Source: Alteromonas sp. BL110
Lineage (GTDB): Bacteria; Pseudomonadota; Gammaproteobacteria; Enterobacterales; Alteromonadaceae
Reading direction: 5' to 3'
Assembly (NCBI RefSeq): GCF_003443615.1
Contig: NZ_CP031967.1
Coordinates: forward strand, 558,001 to 622,000
DNA: 64,000 nt
The position numbers were made by a program, and so were the translations under genes. The notes beneath the pieces are model-generated. The model was not told the origin of the DNA. It was given only the letters and a program-made list of their open reading frames with translations, and searched no databases. Positions 16,242-26,372 of this stretch are shown here, piece by piece (the stretch's first letter is position 1; every line of letters begins with the position of its first letter).

Positions 16242-17237
16242 ATGCCAATGCTTGATATCAAAAACCTCACCTTAGAAATGCAGAACGGTGACAGCACCAT
16301 AAAAGCGTTGGATAAGGTAAATTTGACAGTGAGCTCAGGCGAGATTCGTGCTCTGGTGGGCGAATCAGGTTCTGGTAAAAGCCTTATTGTATCCGCGATC
16401 TGCGGAGCGCTTCCAAACCAGTGGAATTTAACCGCCGACCGCATGAGCTGGAATGGTGAAAACCTATTAGGTATGTCAGTTCGACAGCGCCGCGAAGTAA
16501 TGCGTCGTGAAATTGCTGTGGTTTTTCAAAACCCGCAAGCGGCACTTGACCCGTCGGCCACTTTAGGTGAACAGCTTGAAGAAAGCATTCCTGATGAATT
16601 TGTTGAAGGTAGCTGGTTTTGGCAACGTGCGCAGCACAGAAAAAAGATAGCAATAAGCACTGTACATAAGGTGGGAATAAAGCACCACAAGCATTACTTA
16701 AGTGCATTCCCTCACCAAATTCCCGCTGATATTGGACAAAAGTTCATGATAGCGATGGCGGTAGTGTCTCAACCCAAATTACTTATCGCAGATGATCCCA
16801 CTCGAGGCATGGAGCCCACAACTAAGACGCAGATCCTAAAACTTTTTACGCGTCTTAATCAAACTCGCTCGCTATCGATATTGTTTGTCAGTCATGATTT
16901 GCTTGCCATCGCGAGTATGTCACATTCAATGACAGTGCTTTACGCGGGGCAAACTGTGGAATCGGGAAAGATGAAGCACATTAAAAAGCGCCCTCTTCAC
17001 CCTTACACTAAAGCGCTATTAGATAGTGCGCCAAGCTTCAGAAAAGACTTACCGCCTAAGTCTGCGTTACCTACGTTAAGCGGCTCTATACCAACGCTAC
17101 AACATTTGCCTATTGGTTGTCGTCTAGGCCCCCGTTGTCCTCGGGCTCAACGCGCCTGTGTGCAAACACCCGCCGTACGCAAAATTCATGATCATAACTA
17201 CAGCTGTCATTACCCGCTACATATGGAGAAGCTGTAA
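16242..17237 (+). CDS. sapD: SapD-type ABC transporter ATP-binding protein
   Basis: Cytoplasmic ATPase of the Sap transporter, 331 residues. Walker A is GESGSGKS (about 42-49), the Q-loop is VVFQNPQAAL, and Walker B is LLIADDPTRGME. The C-terminal oligopeptide/dipeptide domain has the cysteine cluster CRLGPRCPRAQRAC. The usual LSGGQ signature is replaced by IPADIGQKF, so ATP hydrolysis at that site may be weak. SapD proteins are known to diverge there, so this is not taken as damage. Start follows sapC by 1 bp; stop overlaps sapF. Confidence 0.92.
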   Translation: MPMLDIKNLTLEMQNGDSTIKALDKVNLTVSSGEIRALVGESGSGKSLIVSAICGALPNQWNLTADRMSWNGENLLGMSVRQRREVMRREIAVVFQNPQAALDPSATLGEQLEESIPDEFVEGSWFWQRAQHRKKIAISTVHKVGIKHHKHYLSAFPHQIPADIGQKFMIAMAVVSQPKLLIADDPTRGMEPTTKTQILKLFTRLNQTRSLSILFVSHDLLAIASMSHSMTVLYAGQTVESGKMKHIKKRPLHPYTKALLDSAPSFRKDLPPKSALPTLSGSIPTLQHLPIGCRLGPRCPRAQRACVQTPAVRKIHDHNYSCHYPLHMEKL

Positions 17238-18040
17238 TGGACATTTTGCAGGTAAAAGACCTTACGTTTATACATAACGAAAAGAAGCGCTGGTTAAAGC
17301 GCCCTGAGGTATTTCAACTTGGTCCGGTTAATATGAGCGTTAAACGGGGGGAAACTATTGCCATCATAGGGGAAAACCGTTCGGGTAAATCCCTTCTTGC
17401 TAAATTATTGGTTGGCGCTCTACCTGCCGATGCGGGTGAAATTGAAATAAACACTCACAAGTATTTAGCCAAGTATCAGTCAAAAGACGGCCAACGCAAG
17501 CGGACCCATGACATTCGAATGATTCTGCAACACAGTGCGGAATCTATGAACCCATCGGTTCCGGTAGGTAAAATCCTAGACGAACCCTTGCGTTTAAATA
17601 CGGGTCTTAGCGAAGCCGAACGCAAACCTATTATCGAAGATATGTTGGTAAAAGTAGGGTTACTTCGCGAGCACTATTATTTTTACCGGCACATGCTTTC
17701 TGACGGCCAACAGCAGCGCGTAGCGTTGGCTCGAGCTATAGTACTAAAACCCAAAGTGCTTGTTGCAGATGAACCCTTTGCGGCGTTAGACCCTACTATT
17801 CGCTCACAGACGGTGAACCTAATACTGCAACTACAACAAGAGCTGGGGTTGGCATTTATCTTCATAAGCCATAACTTAGGGATTGTCAGGCATATTGCAG
17901 ATAGAGTTGTGGTAATGGAAGGCGGCGAAATTGTAGAGGAAGGTAAAACTGAAACTATTTTCAGGTGGCCGCAGCACACCCGCACTAAGAAATTAGTGAC
18001 TGCTTATCAGTCGCTAGTACCGCAAAATACCATTCGTTAA
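17237..18040 (+). CDS. sapF: SapF-type ABC transporter ATP-binding protein
   Basis: Second ATPase of the Sap transporter, 267 residues. Walker A is GENRSGKS, the signature is LSDGQQQRVALARA (canonical-like, unlike SapD), Walker B is VLVADEPFAALD, and the H-loop is FIFISHNLG. The SapD/SapF pair would therefore have one strong and one degenerate composite site. Last gene of sapABCDF; its ATG overlaps the sapD stop. It converges on oadB with a hairpin in the 52-bp gap. Confidence 0.93.
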   Translation: MDILQVKDLTFIHNEKKRWLKRPEVFQLGPVNMSVKRGETIAIIGENRSGKSLLAKLLVGALPADAGEIEINTHKYLAKYQSKDGQRKRTHDIRMILQHSAESMNPSVPVGKILDEPLRLNTGLSEAERKPIIEDMLVKVGLLREHYYFYRHMLSDGQQQRVALARAIVLKPKVLVADEPFAALDPTIRSQTVNLILQLQQELGLAFIFISHNLGIVRHIADRVVVMEGGEIVEEGKTETIFRWPQHTRTKKLVTAYQSLVPQNTIR

Positions 18041-18046
18041 AGCGCT

Positions 18047-18066
18047 GAGGGCAGTAAACTGCCCTC
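18047..18066. terminator. Hairpin between convergent sapF and oadB
   Basis: A perfect 9-bp inverted repeat GAGGGCAGT/ACTGCCCTC with a 2-nt centre lies between the two stop codons. No clean T-run follows on either strand, so it is a probable but not textbook bidirectional terminator. Confidence 0.55.
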
Positions 18067-18092
18067 TCAATATCAAAATTGTATCACCCTAG

Positions 18093-19223
18093 TTAGCCAA
18101 CCAGTGCAAGCAAAATACCTGCAGCGACCGCACTTCCTAAAACACCGGCTACATTAGGCCCCATTGCATGCATCAACAAGAAGTTATGAGGGTTTGCTTC
18201 CAGACCCACCTTATTCACGACTCTCGCAGCCATAGGCACGGCAGATACACCCGCAGCACCAATGAGCGGGTTTATACTCCCGCCCGATAGCTTACTCATC
18301 AACTTAGCCATTAACACGCCAGCAGCGGTTCCTATACCAAATGCAATTGCGCCTAGGCCCAAAATACCCAAAGTTTCCACCGTAAGGAATGCGTCAGCTG
18401 ATAGCTTAGAGCCTACAGCTAAACCAAGGAAAATGGTCACTGTGTTGATTAGCTCGTTTTGGGCTGTTTTACTTAATCTGTCTACAACGCCACATTCTTT
18501 CATCAAATTACCAAAGCAGAACATGCCTACTAGCGGCGTGGCAGCTGGTAAAAACAAGATGGTCATAAATAACACGGCGAGTGGAAAGATAATTTTTTCA
18601 CGCTTTGATACAGGCCGAAGTTGACCCATTTTAATTTCGCGTTCCTCTTTTGTGGTCAGCGCTTTCATAATGGGCGGCTGGATAATAGGTACCAGCGCCA
18701 TATAAGAATATGCAGCGACCGCAATAGCACCTAGCAAGTCAGGTGCTAAACGTGAAGCAAGAAAGATAGCCGTTGGCCCATCTGCGCCCCCTATTATGGC
18801 AATGGCACTGGCATCTTTTAACGTAAATTCAAAACCCGGAATAAGATTTAACGCTATTGCGCCAAACAAGGTAGCAAAAATACCGAATTGAGCGGCAGCG
18901 CCGAGAAGCAGCATTCTGGGGTTTGCAATAAGCGCGCTGAAATCTGTCATTGCACCTACCCCCATAAAAATGAGCAATGGGAATACGCCTGTATCAATGC
19001 CAATTTTATATATGTAGTGCAATAAGCCACCCGCTTCTGAAAAACCAGCAATTGGAATATTCGTAAGCAGAGCGCCAAAACCAATGGGTAATAGGAGCAA
19101 TGGCTCAAATTTCTTCACAATGGCTAAATAGAGTAACCCGAAGCCTACCGCCATCATGATGAGCTGGCCTGCTTCAAAATGCGCAAGCGCGGTACTATCC
19201 CAAAGTACCATTAACTTATCCAT
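18093..19223 (-). CDS. oadB: Oxaloacetate decarboxylase Na+ pump, beta subunit
   Basis: Integral membrane subunit that decarboxylates carboxybiotin and pumps Na+ out. 376 residues, mostly hydrophobic with about nine or more membrane segments. The family core [22 protein letters not shown], holding the Na+-site aspartate, lies at ~144-165, and the C-terminal conserved [14 protein letters not shown] is present. Last gene of oadGAB; it starts 3 bp after the oadA stop. The related methylmalonyl-CoA and glutaconyl-CoA decarboxylases share this subunit, but the OadA partner settles the call. Confidence 0.94.
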   Translation of the reverse strand: MDKLMVLWDSTALAHFEAGQLIMMAVGFGLLYLAIVKKFEPLLLLPIGFGALLTNIPIAGFSEAGGLLHYIYKIGIDTGVFPLLIFMGVGAMTDFSALIANPRMLLLGAAAQFGIFATLFGAIALNLIPGFEFTLKDASAIAIIGGADGPTAIFLASRLAPDLLGAIAVAAYSYMALVPIIQPPIMKALTTKEEREIKMGQLRPVSKREKIIFPLAVLFMTILFLPAATPLVGMFCFGNLMKECGVVDRLSKTAQNELINTVTIFLGLAVGSKLSADAFLTVETLGILGLGAIAFGIGTAAGVLMAKLMSKLSGGSINPLIGAAGVSAVPMAARVVNKVGLEANPHNFLLMHAMGPNVAGVLGSAVAAGILLALVG

Positions 19224-19226
19224 GTA

Positions 19227-21041
19227 TTACCCCAATAAGATTAACGGTTGACCGCTAGTTACAGCATCGCCTTCACCCACGGTAATGTCATTGACCGTAC
19301 CGGAAAACGCAGAGCGGATCTCGGTTTCCATTTTCATGGCTTCAAGGATCATCACTACATCACCTTCAGATACACTATCGCCAGTTCGTACTAATACTTT
19401 AAATACGTTACCCGCTAGTGGCGCATCAATTGACTGCGACGACGCAGCGGCAGGTGAAGCTGGGCTAACAGTTTGTGGCTGGGGTTGAGCCGTATCGGCA
19501 GGCGTAACGCTCGTTAGCGTACCTGAGGGTGCCACTTCTACGCGATACAATTTACCGTCTACGTTTACGTCGTAAGATTCACTCGCGGTAGCCCCTTGTG
19601 AGTTTGACTTGGCTTCAGCAGGCTTCGGCGTATTTGCGCTTTGCGACTCTTGCGCGCTAGGTGAAGGTTCAAACGCATCAGGATTGCCGCGATTTTGGAT
19701 AAACTTGAGGCCTATCTGCGGGAATAGTGCATAAGTCAGCACATCATCAATTTTGTCATCTGAGAGCGAAAGCTGCTTTTTCTCGGCAAGTTCATCTAGC
19801 TCTTTAATTAGCGTATCTAGCTCAGGCGCGATATTATCAGCAGGCCTGCACGTTATGGGCTCTGCACCATCTAGCACGCGCGCCTGCAATTCCTTATTTA
19901 CTGGTGCAGCTGTAGCGCCATATTCGCCTTTCAGTACACCAGCAGTTTCTTTGGTAATGCTCTTATAGCGCTCGCCAGTTAGCACATTAAGTACCGACTG
20001 CGAACCGACAATTTGAGAGGTGGGCGTTACAAGAGGGATAAATCCAAGGTCTTCACGTACCCGAGGGATTTCTTTTAACACTTCTTCGAACTTATCTTCA
20101 GCACCCTGCTCTTTTAGCTGACTTTCCATGTTGGTTAACATGCCACCTGGCACTTGGGCCAATAGGATACGCGCATCTACGCCTTTAAGACTTCCTTCAA
20201 ATTTACTGTATTTCTTTCTCACTTCTCTAAAATAACTGGCAATGTCTTCCAGTTCTGGTAGCGAAATGCCCGTATCGCGTTCTGTACCTTCAACGATTGA
20301 AACCATAGTTTCAGTTGCACTGTGACCGTAGGTCATGCTCATTGATGAGATAGCCGTATCGAGCATATCAATACCGGCATCAATGGCCTTTTGATAGGTT
20401 GCCGTGCTTAACCCTGTCGTGGCGTGGCACTGCATGGCAATAGGTACATCGACGGTTTCTTTTAACCCTGTAATTAATGCTTCGCATTCATAGGGTTTTA
20501 AAAGCCCGGCCATGTCTTTCACACAGATAGAATGCACGCCGAGGTCTTCAAGTTGTTTAGCCATATCTAGCCATAGCTCTAGATTATGCGCTGGGCTTAC
20601 TGTGTAAGAAATAGTGCCTTGCGCGTGAGCGCCGCTGTCTATGGTAGCTTTAATGGCGGTTTTCAAATTTCTGATGTCATTCATGGCATCAAAAATCCTA
20701 AACACGTCTACACCGCTTTCGTGAGCGCGCTCTACAAAGCGAGTAACAACATCGTCAGCATAGTGGCGATAACCTAATAGGTTTTGACCACGCAATAACA
20801 TTTGCTGTTTGGTATTGGGCATAGCGGCCTTTAACTTACGAATGCGCTCCCAAGGGTCTTCCCCTAAATAACGGATACAGGCGTCAAAGGTTGCACCGCC
20901 CCAAGATTCAACAGACCAGAAGCCTGCCTTATCTAATTTTTCAGCAATGGGGAGCATATCCTCAATACGCATACGCGTAGCAAGAAGTGATTGGTGGGCA
21001 TCACGCAAGACCAGCTCGGTAAGGGCCAGAGGCTTAGACAT
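19227..21041 (-). CDS. oadA: Oxaloacetate decarboxylase, alpha subunit
   Basis: Cytoplasmic carboxyltransferase subunit: moves CO2 from oxaloacetate to biotin. 604 residues. The N-terminal carboxyltransferase domain (~1-280) starts [19 protein letters not shown] with the metal/biotin residues of the HMGL-like barrel ([16 protein letters not shown]). A conserved carboxylase domain follows (~300-440), then an Ala/Pro/Gln-rich linker (~455-530), and a C-terminal biotinyl domain with EAMKMETEI, so the biotinylated lysine is Lys570. Second gene of oadGAB, 18 bp after oadG. Confidence 0.96.
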   Translation of the reverse strand: MSKPLALTELVLRDAHQSLLATRMRIEDMLPIAEKLDKAGFWSVESWGGATFDACIRYLGEDPWERIRKLKAAMPNTKQQMLLRGQNLLGYRHYADDVVTRFVERAHESGVDVFRIFDAMNDIRNLKTAIKATIDSGAHAQGTISYTVSPAHNLELWLDMAKQLEDLGVHSICVKDMAGLLKPYECEALITGLKETVDVPIAMQCHATTGLSTATYQKAIDAGIDMLDTAISSMSMTYGHSATETMVSIVEGTERDTGISLPELEDIASYFREVRKKYSKFEGSLKGVDARILLAQVPGGMLTNMESQLKEQGAEDKFEEVLKEIPRVREDLGFIPLVTPTSQIVGSQSVLNVLTGERYKSITKETAGVLKGEYGATAAPVNKELQARVLDGAEPITCRPADNIAPELDTLIKELDELAEKKQLSLSDDKIDDVLTYALFPQIGLKFIQNRGNPDAFEPSPSAQESQSANTPKPAEAKSNSQGATASESYDVNVDGKLYRVEVAPSGTLTSVTPADTAQPQPQTVSPASPAAASSQSIDAPLAGNVFKVLVRTGDSVSEGDVVMILEAMKMETEIRSAFSGTVNDITVGEGDAVTSGQPLILLG

Positions 21042-21059
21042 GGTAACTCCTGATATGGA

Positions 21060-21347
21060 TTATTTTTTAGAATTTTGGCGATGGGTATGAATTGCGGCAG
21101 AAATAGCAGCGATGACGTTACCGTCTATTCCCGGTTGTACCGCTTGATTATTCCGAGTCAAATTGGCTGAACGCCGGTTAACATTATCCGAAGGGTCCGG
21201 TATTTCACCTGGAAAAGCTTCACAAAAACGTGCAATCAAATGAATGCCCACAATAAGAAGCCCCAAGAACGAAAAGACAAACACCATTCCTATGAGCATA
21301 AGAGTGCCTGCTTCAATGAGCAGACTAGCGACGGATTCCGAATTCAT
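21060..21347 (-). CDS. oadG: Oxaloacetate decarboxylase, gamma subunit
   Basis: Small membrane subunit that anchors and assembles the alpha and beta subunits. ~95 residues with one N-terminal membrane helix (LMLIGMVFVFSFLGLLIVGIHLI) and a polar C-terminal tail. I chose the ATG at 21347, which has AGGA 6 nt upstream, over the TTG at 21353. First gene of oadGAB. Sequence identity in this family is low; the call rests on size, topology and position before oadA. Confidence 0.88.
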   Translation of the reverse strand: MNSESVASLLIEAGTLMLIGMVFVFSFLGLLIVGIHLIARFCEAFPGEIPDPSDNVNRRSANLTRNNQAVQPGIDGNVIAAISAAIHTHRQNSKK

Positions 21348-21564
21348 ATTCAATCCTGTTGTTATTTTGTACCTGAATAAGTATCACGAGGTTTTTAAAA
21401 ACACAACAAAACAGCATAAAAAACCACTTAAATTTGAATAAAACCCACCAATATGAAACTTAATGCATTATTACTTAATAAATTTGCAACAAACACATAG
21501 TATTTATATGAAGCTGAGGCTTTGTGCAAAGTGGCTTAAAAAGAAATGAAGGAATTCAGAAATG

Positions 21565-21595
21565 AAAAAGCCCACCTAAAAAGGTGGGCTTTTTG
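21565..21595 (-). terminator. Terminator of the tRNA operon
   Basis: A stem AAGCCCACCT/AGGTGGGCTT with an A-rich loop has T-runs on both sides, so it can work on either strand. It lies directly after the last tRNA-Arg. Confidence 0.85.
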
Positions 21596-21598
21596 ATA

Positions 21599-21675
21599 TG
21601 GCGCGTGTGGAAGGATTCGAACCTCCGACCGCCTGGTTCGTAGCCAGGTACTCTATCCAGCTGAGCTACACACGC
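21599..21675 (-). tRNA. tRNA-Arg (anticodon ACG), copy 2 of the operon
   Basis: 77 nt including an encoded CCA. The acceptor stem GCGTGTG/CACACGC, D-arm AGCTCAGCTGGATAGAGTA, anticodon stem-loop CCTGG-CTACGAA-CCAGG (anticodon ACG, read as ICG after deamination) and T-arm GGAGGTTCGAATCCTCC are all complete. Reads CGU/CGC/CGA codons. Identical to the copy 130 bp upstream in the same operon. Confidence 0.97.
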
Positions 21676-21728
21676 GTAAACTTGTATGCTTTTGAATTTT
21701 ACTTCAAAAGGTGACGCTTTAAATTAAG

Positions 21729-21805
21729 TGGCGCGTGTGGAAGGATTCGAACCTCCGACCGCCTGGTTCGTAGCCAGGTACTCTATCCAGCTGAGCTACA
21801 CACGC
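21729..21805 (-). tRNA. tRNA-Arg (anticodon ACG), copy 1 of the operon
   Basis: Same 77-nt cloverleaf with encoded CCA as the next copy; the two are identical and spaced by 53 nt. Middle gene of the tRNA operon Ser-Arg-Arg. Tandem copies raise supply of the main arginine tRNA. Confidence 0.97.
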
Positions 21806-21840
21806 GCAAAACTTGTTGTTGACCGCCACTGCCAACGAAT

Positions 21841-21934
<94 letters not shown>

Positions 21935-21949
21935 TTGACTGCGGGGTGC

Positions 21950-21977
21950 ATTTTACGGATTCATTGGCCTGAGTCAA
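21950..21977 (-). promoter_or_regulatory. Sigma-70 promoter of the tRNA operon
   Basis: On the minus strand TTGACT, a 16-bp spacer and TAAAAT form a near-consensus promoter just upstream of tRNA-Ser. The GC-rich stretch after the -10 (GCACCCCGC) is the type of discriminator found at stringently controlled stable-RNA promoters. Confidence 0.75.
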
Positions 21978-22196
21978 ACCTTTTTTATAAAGAAATTGTT
22001 CACTCGCTGCCATTTTAAACGATTCGAGCAAAAAACCAGTAATTTGTTCGCAATACAAACAATTAAATCGAAAATTATTCGTCGCTGACTCTTAATTTCC
22101 GTTTAAATTTGTTCAGCCTATTAAGGCTTTCAACTGAATTTTTAAATAGTTTAGTCAATTATTCACAAATATCGTGAGTAATTTTTGAGATTACCA

Positions 22197-22460
22197 ATAC
22201 CAATCCGCATAGATAATTGCCCATTCAGAAGGCGCTGGCAAGTTTCCTAGCGCAGCGTGGGGATGCAGGAATGGCTGTTCCCTTTCAAATTCCCAGAATA
22301 AAGCTAGGAAGCTTGTTAGACCTTCCCTAAGGGCGAGTTTAGAATGTCCGTACTCTTTGTTGTGTCACCTAGATGTAGAACTCTATACCTGCAGTAACAC
22401 GCCGCGATTACGAATATTTTAATTCTAGCTGAGTGGGTAACTATCTATGTGGACTGGTAT
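22197..22460. mobile_element. MITE-like element with 32-bp terminal inverted repeats
   Basis: A 264-bp non-coding element between the tRNA operon and csrA. The left end (22197-22228, starting ATACCAATCCGCATAGATAA) and right end (22429-22460) are inverted repeats matching at 27 of 32 positions. The inside shows no intact reading frame. Size, ends and lack of a gene fit a miniature inverted-repeat element moved in trans by a transposase. The family is not identified, and a target-site duplication longer than TA is not obvious. Confidence 0.75.
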
Positions 22461-22531
22461 AACTACTTCGCAACCTGGCTTCAAGAGTACTTGAAAGGAA
22501 AAAAGCCAAGAGAAATTTTCTTGCTTAAAAC

Positions 22532-22559
22532 AAAAAAGGTCAGCTAAAGCTGACCTTTT
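22532..22559 (-). terminator. Terminator after csrA
   Basis: A stem AAAAGGTCAGC/GCTGACCTTTT has a 2-4-nt loop and T-runs on both sides, 22 bp after the csrA stop. Confidence 0.88.
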
Positions 22560-22580
22560 CCAATGAAGCGTACAATGCAA

Positions 22581-22772
22581 TTATTCCGCAGAATCTGGCT
22601 GACCGCCTTTTTCTGCCTGAATGCGCATATATATCTCTTCACGGTGCACAGAAACTTCTTTTGGTGCATTAACACCTATACGTACCTGATTCCCTTTTAC
22701 GCCTAGTACGGTAACGGTTACATCGTCACCTACCATAAGCGTTTCACCAACTCGACGAGTCAAAATAAGCAT
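22581..22772 (-). CDS. csrA: Carbon storage regulator CsrA
   Basis: Small dimeric RNA-binding protein that represses or activates mRNAs by binding GGA motifs near ribosome sites. The 63 residues are almost the family consensus: [18 protein letters not shown] at the N-terminus and the RNA-contacting [16 protein letters not shown] at the C-terminus (Arg44 region). It follows alaS on the same strand (134 bp gap), the classic order alaS-csrA. Confidence 0.97.
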   Translation of the reverse strand: MLILTRRVGETLMVGDDVTVTVLGVKGNQVRIGVNAPKEVSVHREEIYMRIQAEKGGQPDSAE

Positions 22773-22906
22773 TCGCTTGCTCCTGTTCCTTAATACTGAA
22801 CATCATCCATTAAGATTTGCCAACCCAACGGCACGACCCGATGGTAGCGACAGTGATTCCCTGTTTCTGTGTCACTTCAAAAACTCACTGTTATACACAA
22901 AAATAA

Positions 22907-25504
22907 TTATAGCTTATCTTGTAACCAAGCGTTAACCGAATCTAGTGCTTGGTTCAAGTTTTCAGGCTGGTCACCACCTGCCTGTGCCATATCAGGGCGA
23001 CCGCCTCCTTTGCCACCTACTTGAGATGCAACAAAGTTCACCAGCTCGCCTGCCTTTACCTTACCTGTGAGGTTTTTAGTAACGCCAGCAATAAGATTCA
23101 CTTTCGCATCGTTGGCCACACCTAATACTACGATCCCTTCGCCAATTCGGTTTTTAATGTCATCCATCATTGAGCGCAATGACTTCGCTTCAACACCTTC
23201 CAAATTCGCAACAAGAATTTTAACGCCATTTATCTCTACTGCATTACTAAGCATATCAGCACCTTGCTGACTCGCCAGTTTTTGTTTAGCGGAATTGAGT
23301 GCTTTTTCTAGTTCTTTAGTCTGATTTTGTAGAGAAACTACGCGATCCAGTACATTTTGGCTATCTGTTTTCAGTAATGAAGACAATGACGCCAGCGTAG
23401 CTTGCTGAGTTTGCACAACTTCAAGTGCTTGCTCGCCAGTGACCGCTTCAATGCGTCGAACGCCCGATGCAATACCCGCTTCACTAGTAATTTTAAACAA
23501 GCCAATATCACCTGTGCGCGCAACGTGTGTACCGCCACATAGTTCGACAGAGAATGGGCCCATTGTTACAACGCGAACTTTTTCATCGTACTTTTCGCCA
23601 AACAGTGCCATAGCACCTGATGCTTTGGCTTCTTCTAGGTCCATAAGTTCAGTGGCTAGCGTATGGTTTGCGCGTATCTCTTGGTTAACGCGTTTCTCAA
23701 TCTTTGTAAGCTGCTCAGCGGTAACTGCCTCAAAATGCGAAAAGTCAAAACGCATACGAGACGCTTCAACCAATGAACCTTTTTGCGTTACGTGCTCACC
23801 AAGAATTTCACGCAGCGCGGCGTGAAGTAAGTGGGTAGCACTGTGGTTCTTTTTGATGGCTTCACGATTTGCAGAATCAATCGCAGCAGTTGCCGTATCA
23901 CCTTTAGACACCGAGCCTTTGGCAATACCTTTGTGCGCAAATGCATTGCCCATTTTTTGGGTGTCTGTCACAATGAACTCACCGTTAGCAACGCGAAGTA
24001 CACCTTTGTCACCAGCCTGACCACCGCTTTCAGCGTAGAACGGCGTACTGTCTAGTACCACAACGCCTTCCTGACCGTCTTCTAGCTTTTCTACAAACGC
24101 ATTGTCCGCAATAAGCTCAACCACATTAGCCTGGCCTTCCACATCGGTATAACCTGTGAATGAGGTTGTGTGGTCAATAGCTAGTTTGCTGTTGTAGTCT
24201 GCACCAAAATTACTTGCTTGCTGAGCACGGGCTCGCTGAGCTTGCATAGCAGCTTCAAAACCTTCTTCATCAATTTTAAGGTCGTGCTCACGAGCCACAT
24301 CGTTCGTTAGATCTGTAGGGAAACCGTAAGTGTCGTAAAGCTTAAACACTACATCACCTGGCACTGTATCGCCTTCAAGGGTTTCCAGAGTATCGTTTAG
24401 GATAGCCATACCACGAGCTAGGGTTTTGCTAAATTGCTCTTCTTCAACACGCAGTACTTTTTCAATAACAGGCAGCTGGTCGACAAGTTCTGGATAAGCC
24501 TCGCCCATTTCTTTAGCCAGTGATGCCACCAGCTTGTAGAAGAAAATATCGTTTGCGCCTAGCTGGTAGCCATGTCGAACCGCACGACGAATAATGCGGC
24601 GCAACACATAACCACGCCCTTCATTGGTAGGCATTACGCCATCACAAATTAAAAAGCTGCACGAACGGATATGATCGGCAATAACACGCAGAGACTTGTT
24701 TTCTAGGTCATCAGTACCAACAATTGATGCAGCTGACTTAATTAAGTTTTGGAACAGGTCAATCTCGTAGTTACTGTGCACGTTTTGCAAAATAGCTGAA
24801 ATACGCTCAAGGCCCATTCCCGTGTCAATAGACGGTTTTGGCAGAGGCTCCATGGTACCGTCAGCTTGCTTATTAAACTGCATAAATACCAAATTCCAAA
24901 TCTCAATGAAACGGTCGCCGTCTTCTTCAGGCGTTCCCGGAGGGCCACCCCAGATGTGTGCACCGTGGTCATAAAAGATTTCAGAGCAAGGACCACAGGG
25001 GCCAGTATCACCCATAGACCAGAAGTTATCTGATGTGCTGATACGGATGATTTTTTCTTTAGGCACACCGATGTGGTTTTCCCAAATATCGAACGCTTCG
25101 TCGTCGTCAGAGTAAACGGTAACGAGTAGCTTTTCTTTTGGTAAACCTACTTCTTTAGTTAGAAAGTTCCATGCAAACTCAATCGCTTCTTTTTTGAAAT
25201 AATCGCCGAAGCTAAAGTTACCCATCATTTCGAAAAAAGTATGGTGACGGGCAGTATAACCTACGTTTTCAAGGTCGTTGTGTTTACCGCCAGCGCGCAC
25301 ACATCGCTGCGAAGAGACTGCTCGGGTATAACTACGCTTCTCTGCGCCTAAGAAGCAGTCTTTAAACTGGTTCATGCCTGCATTAGTAAAAAGAAGCGTG
25401 GGATCATCTGCCGGCACCAGTGACGAGCTTGCCACCGCCTGATGGCCATGGCTTTTAAAATAATCGATAAACTTGTTACGTAAGTCAGCAGTTGATAATG
25501 TCAT
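22907..25504 (-). CDS. alaS: Alanyl-tRNA synthetase
   Basis: Class II synthetase that charges tRNA-Ala and edits Ser/Gly mischarging. 865 residues, close to the E. coli length. The N-terminal aminoacylation domain starts [20 protein letters not shown] with motif 2 in [22 protein letters not shown]. The editing domain has the zinc ligands [11 protein letters not shown] and [13 protein letters not shown]. The C-terminal DHHA1/oligomerisation part ends [15 protein letters not shown]. Lies between recX and csrA on one strand. The 299-bp gap upstream (25505-25803) shows no gene or clear structured leader. Confidence 0.98.
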   Translation of the reverse strand: MTLSTADLRNKFIDYFKSHGHQAVASSSLVPADDPTLLFTNAGMNQFKDCFLGAEKRSYTRAVSSQRCVRAGGKHNDLENVGYTARHHTFFEMMGNFSFGDYFKKEAIEFAWNFLTKEVGLPKEKLLVTVYSDDDEAFDIWENHIGVPKEKIIRISTSDNFWSMGDTGPCGPCSEIFYDHGAHIWGGPPGTPEEDGDRFIEIWNLVFMQFNKQADGTMEPLPKPSIDTGMGLERISAILQNVHSNYEIDLFQNLIKSAASIVGTDDLENKSLRVIADHIRSCSFLICDGVMPTNEGRGYVLRRIIRRAVRHGYQLGANDIFFYKLVASLAKEMGEAYPELVDQLPVIEKVLRVEEEQFSKTLARGMAILNDTLETLEGDTVPGDVVFKLYDTYGFPTDLTNDVAREHDLKIDEEGFEAAMQAQRARAQQASNFGADYNSKLAIDHTTSFTGYTDVEGQANVVELIADNAFVEKLEDGQEGVVVLDSTPFYAESGGQAGDKGVLRVANGEFIVTDTQKMGNAFAHKGIAKGSVSKGDTATAAIDSANREAIKKNHSATHLLHAALREILGEHVTQKGSLVEASRMRFDFSHFEAVTAEQLTKIEKRVNQEIRANHTLATELMDLEEAKASGAMALFGEKYDEKVRVVTMGPFSVELCGGTHVARTGDIGLFKITSEAGIASGVRRIEAVTGEQALEVVQTQQATLASLSSLLKTDSQNVLDRVVSLQNQTKELEKALNSAKQKLASQQGADMLSNAVEINGVKILVANLEGVEAKSLRSMMDDIKNRIGEGIVVLGVANDAKVNLIAGVTKNLTGKVKAGELVNFVASQVGGKGGGRPDMAQAGGDQPENLNQALDSVNAWLQDKL

Positions 25505-25803
25505 TGAAAACCTAACTTCCTTTATTCTATTTTTGAAACGTGCGAATTGCCTATTTGATAAGACTTATAATCGGGACATTTCGTCATTACTCAATGCGCC
25601 ATACCCTAATACCATTCTTTGAATAGTAAAAATGCGCACAAATTTGCGCAACAATACCACGGAAAGCGCAATTTTGTTAAGTGGCAAGGACACGAGATAG
25701 CGTCAAAATTCACCTTAATTTAGTAAAAAATAGCGGATATTCATTTAGGTGATTAAAAGAAGGTACAGTGCTTGGCAAAACTGGCCGAAAAGGAACGTTT
25801 AGT

Positions 25804-26253
25804 TTAATTCGCACTGACCGCATAATCGATGTGTTCTTGGTAGAAGCCACGGTACTGCAAAAATTGCTTTTGCTTTTGCCTTAAGGCGAACTCTGTTTCA
25901 TAAAACTCGCCAAACTTTTTTTCTTTTACTTTTTTCGCGCTTTCAAACCAGTCAGCATCAATCTCTGTCATTGCATGGTTAGCAGTACTCTCATCTACAC
26001 CATATTGCTGTAAGTCTAGTTTTATTGCACGAGGCCCCTTCCCTTTCAGATACAGCGCACGCGCTCGGCTTTCAGCAAACCTGGCATCACTTTGAATATC
26101 AGCGTCTTTGAATTCCTCCAAAATAGGCATGAAAGCCTCACTCGCTATTCCTTTTTGCTGTAGCTTACGCACTACTTCGTTAAAGCTATGCTCTCGTCGT
26201 GCCAGCATGCGAGTAATCGCGTCGGTAATGATTTTTCGATCGAACTCTGACAT
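25804..26253 (-). CDS. recX: RecX, regulator of RecA
   Basis: Small all-helical protein that inhibits RecA filament growth. The 149 residues show the RecX three-helix repeats: AITRMLARREHSFNEVVRKLQQKGI, DARFAESRARALYLKGKGPRAIKLDLQQYGV, and KQKQFLQYRGFYQEHIDYAV. In many gammaproteobacteria it follows recA directly. Here the gene upstream is a divergent acyltransferase and no recA is present in the window, so recX must use its own promoter. No LexA-type box is obvious in the 119 bp upstream. Confidence 0.92.
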   Translation of the reverse strand: MSEFDRKIITDAITRMLARREHSFNEVVRKLQQKGIASEAFMPILEEFKDADIQSDARFAESRARALYLKGKGPRAIKLDLQQYGVDESTANHAMTEIDADWFESAKKVKEKKFGEFYETEFALRQKQKQFLQYRGFYQEHIDYAVSAN

Positions 26254-26372
26254 TTTTGTAAACTTACTCTTCTATATTTAACGTAGAAACCGCGTTATTT
26301 TAGCGCTAAATAATCGTAAATTGCGACTATCTAAGCGCTTTGCGCATAAACCCTCTATATGATGTTAACTGC

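Noticed and set aside
16242..17237. SapD as a damaged ATPase
   Set aside because: Only the LSGGQ signature is degenerate; Walker motifs and the C-terminal domain are intact, and SapD-type proteins are known to vary there.
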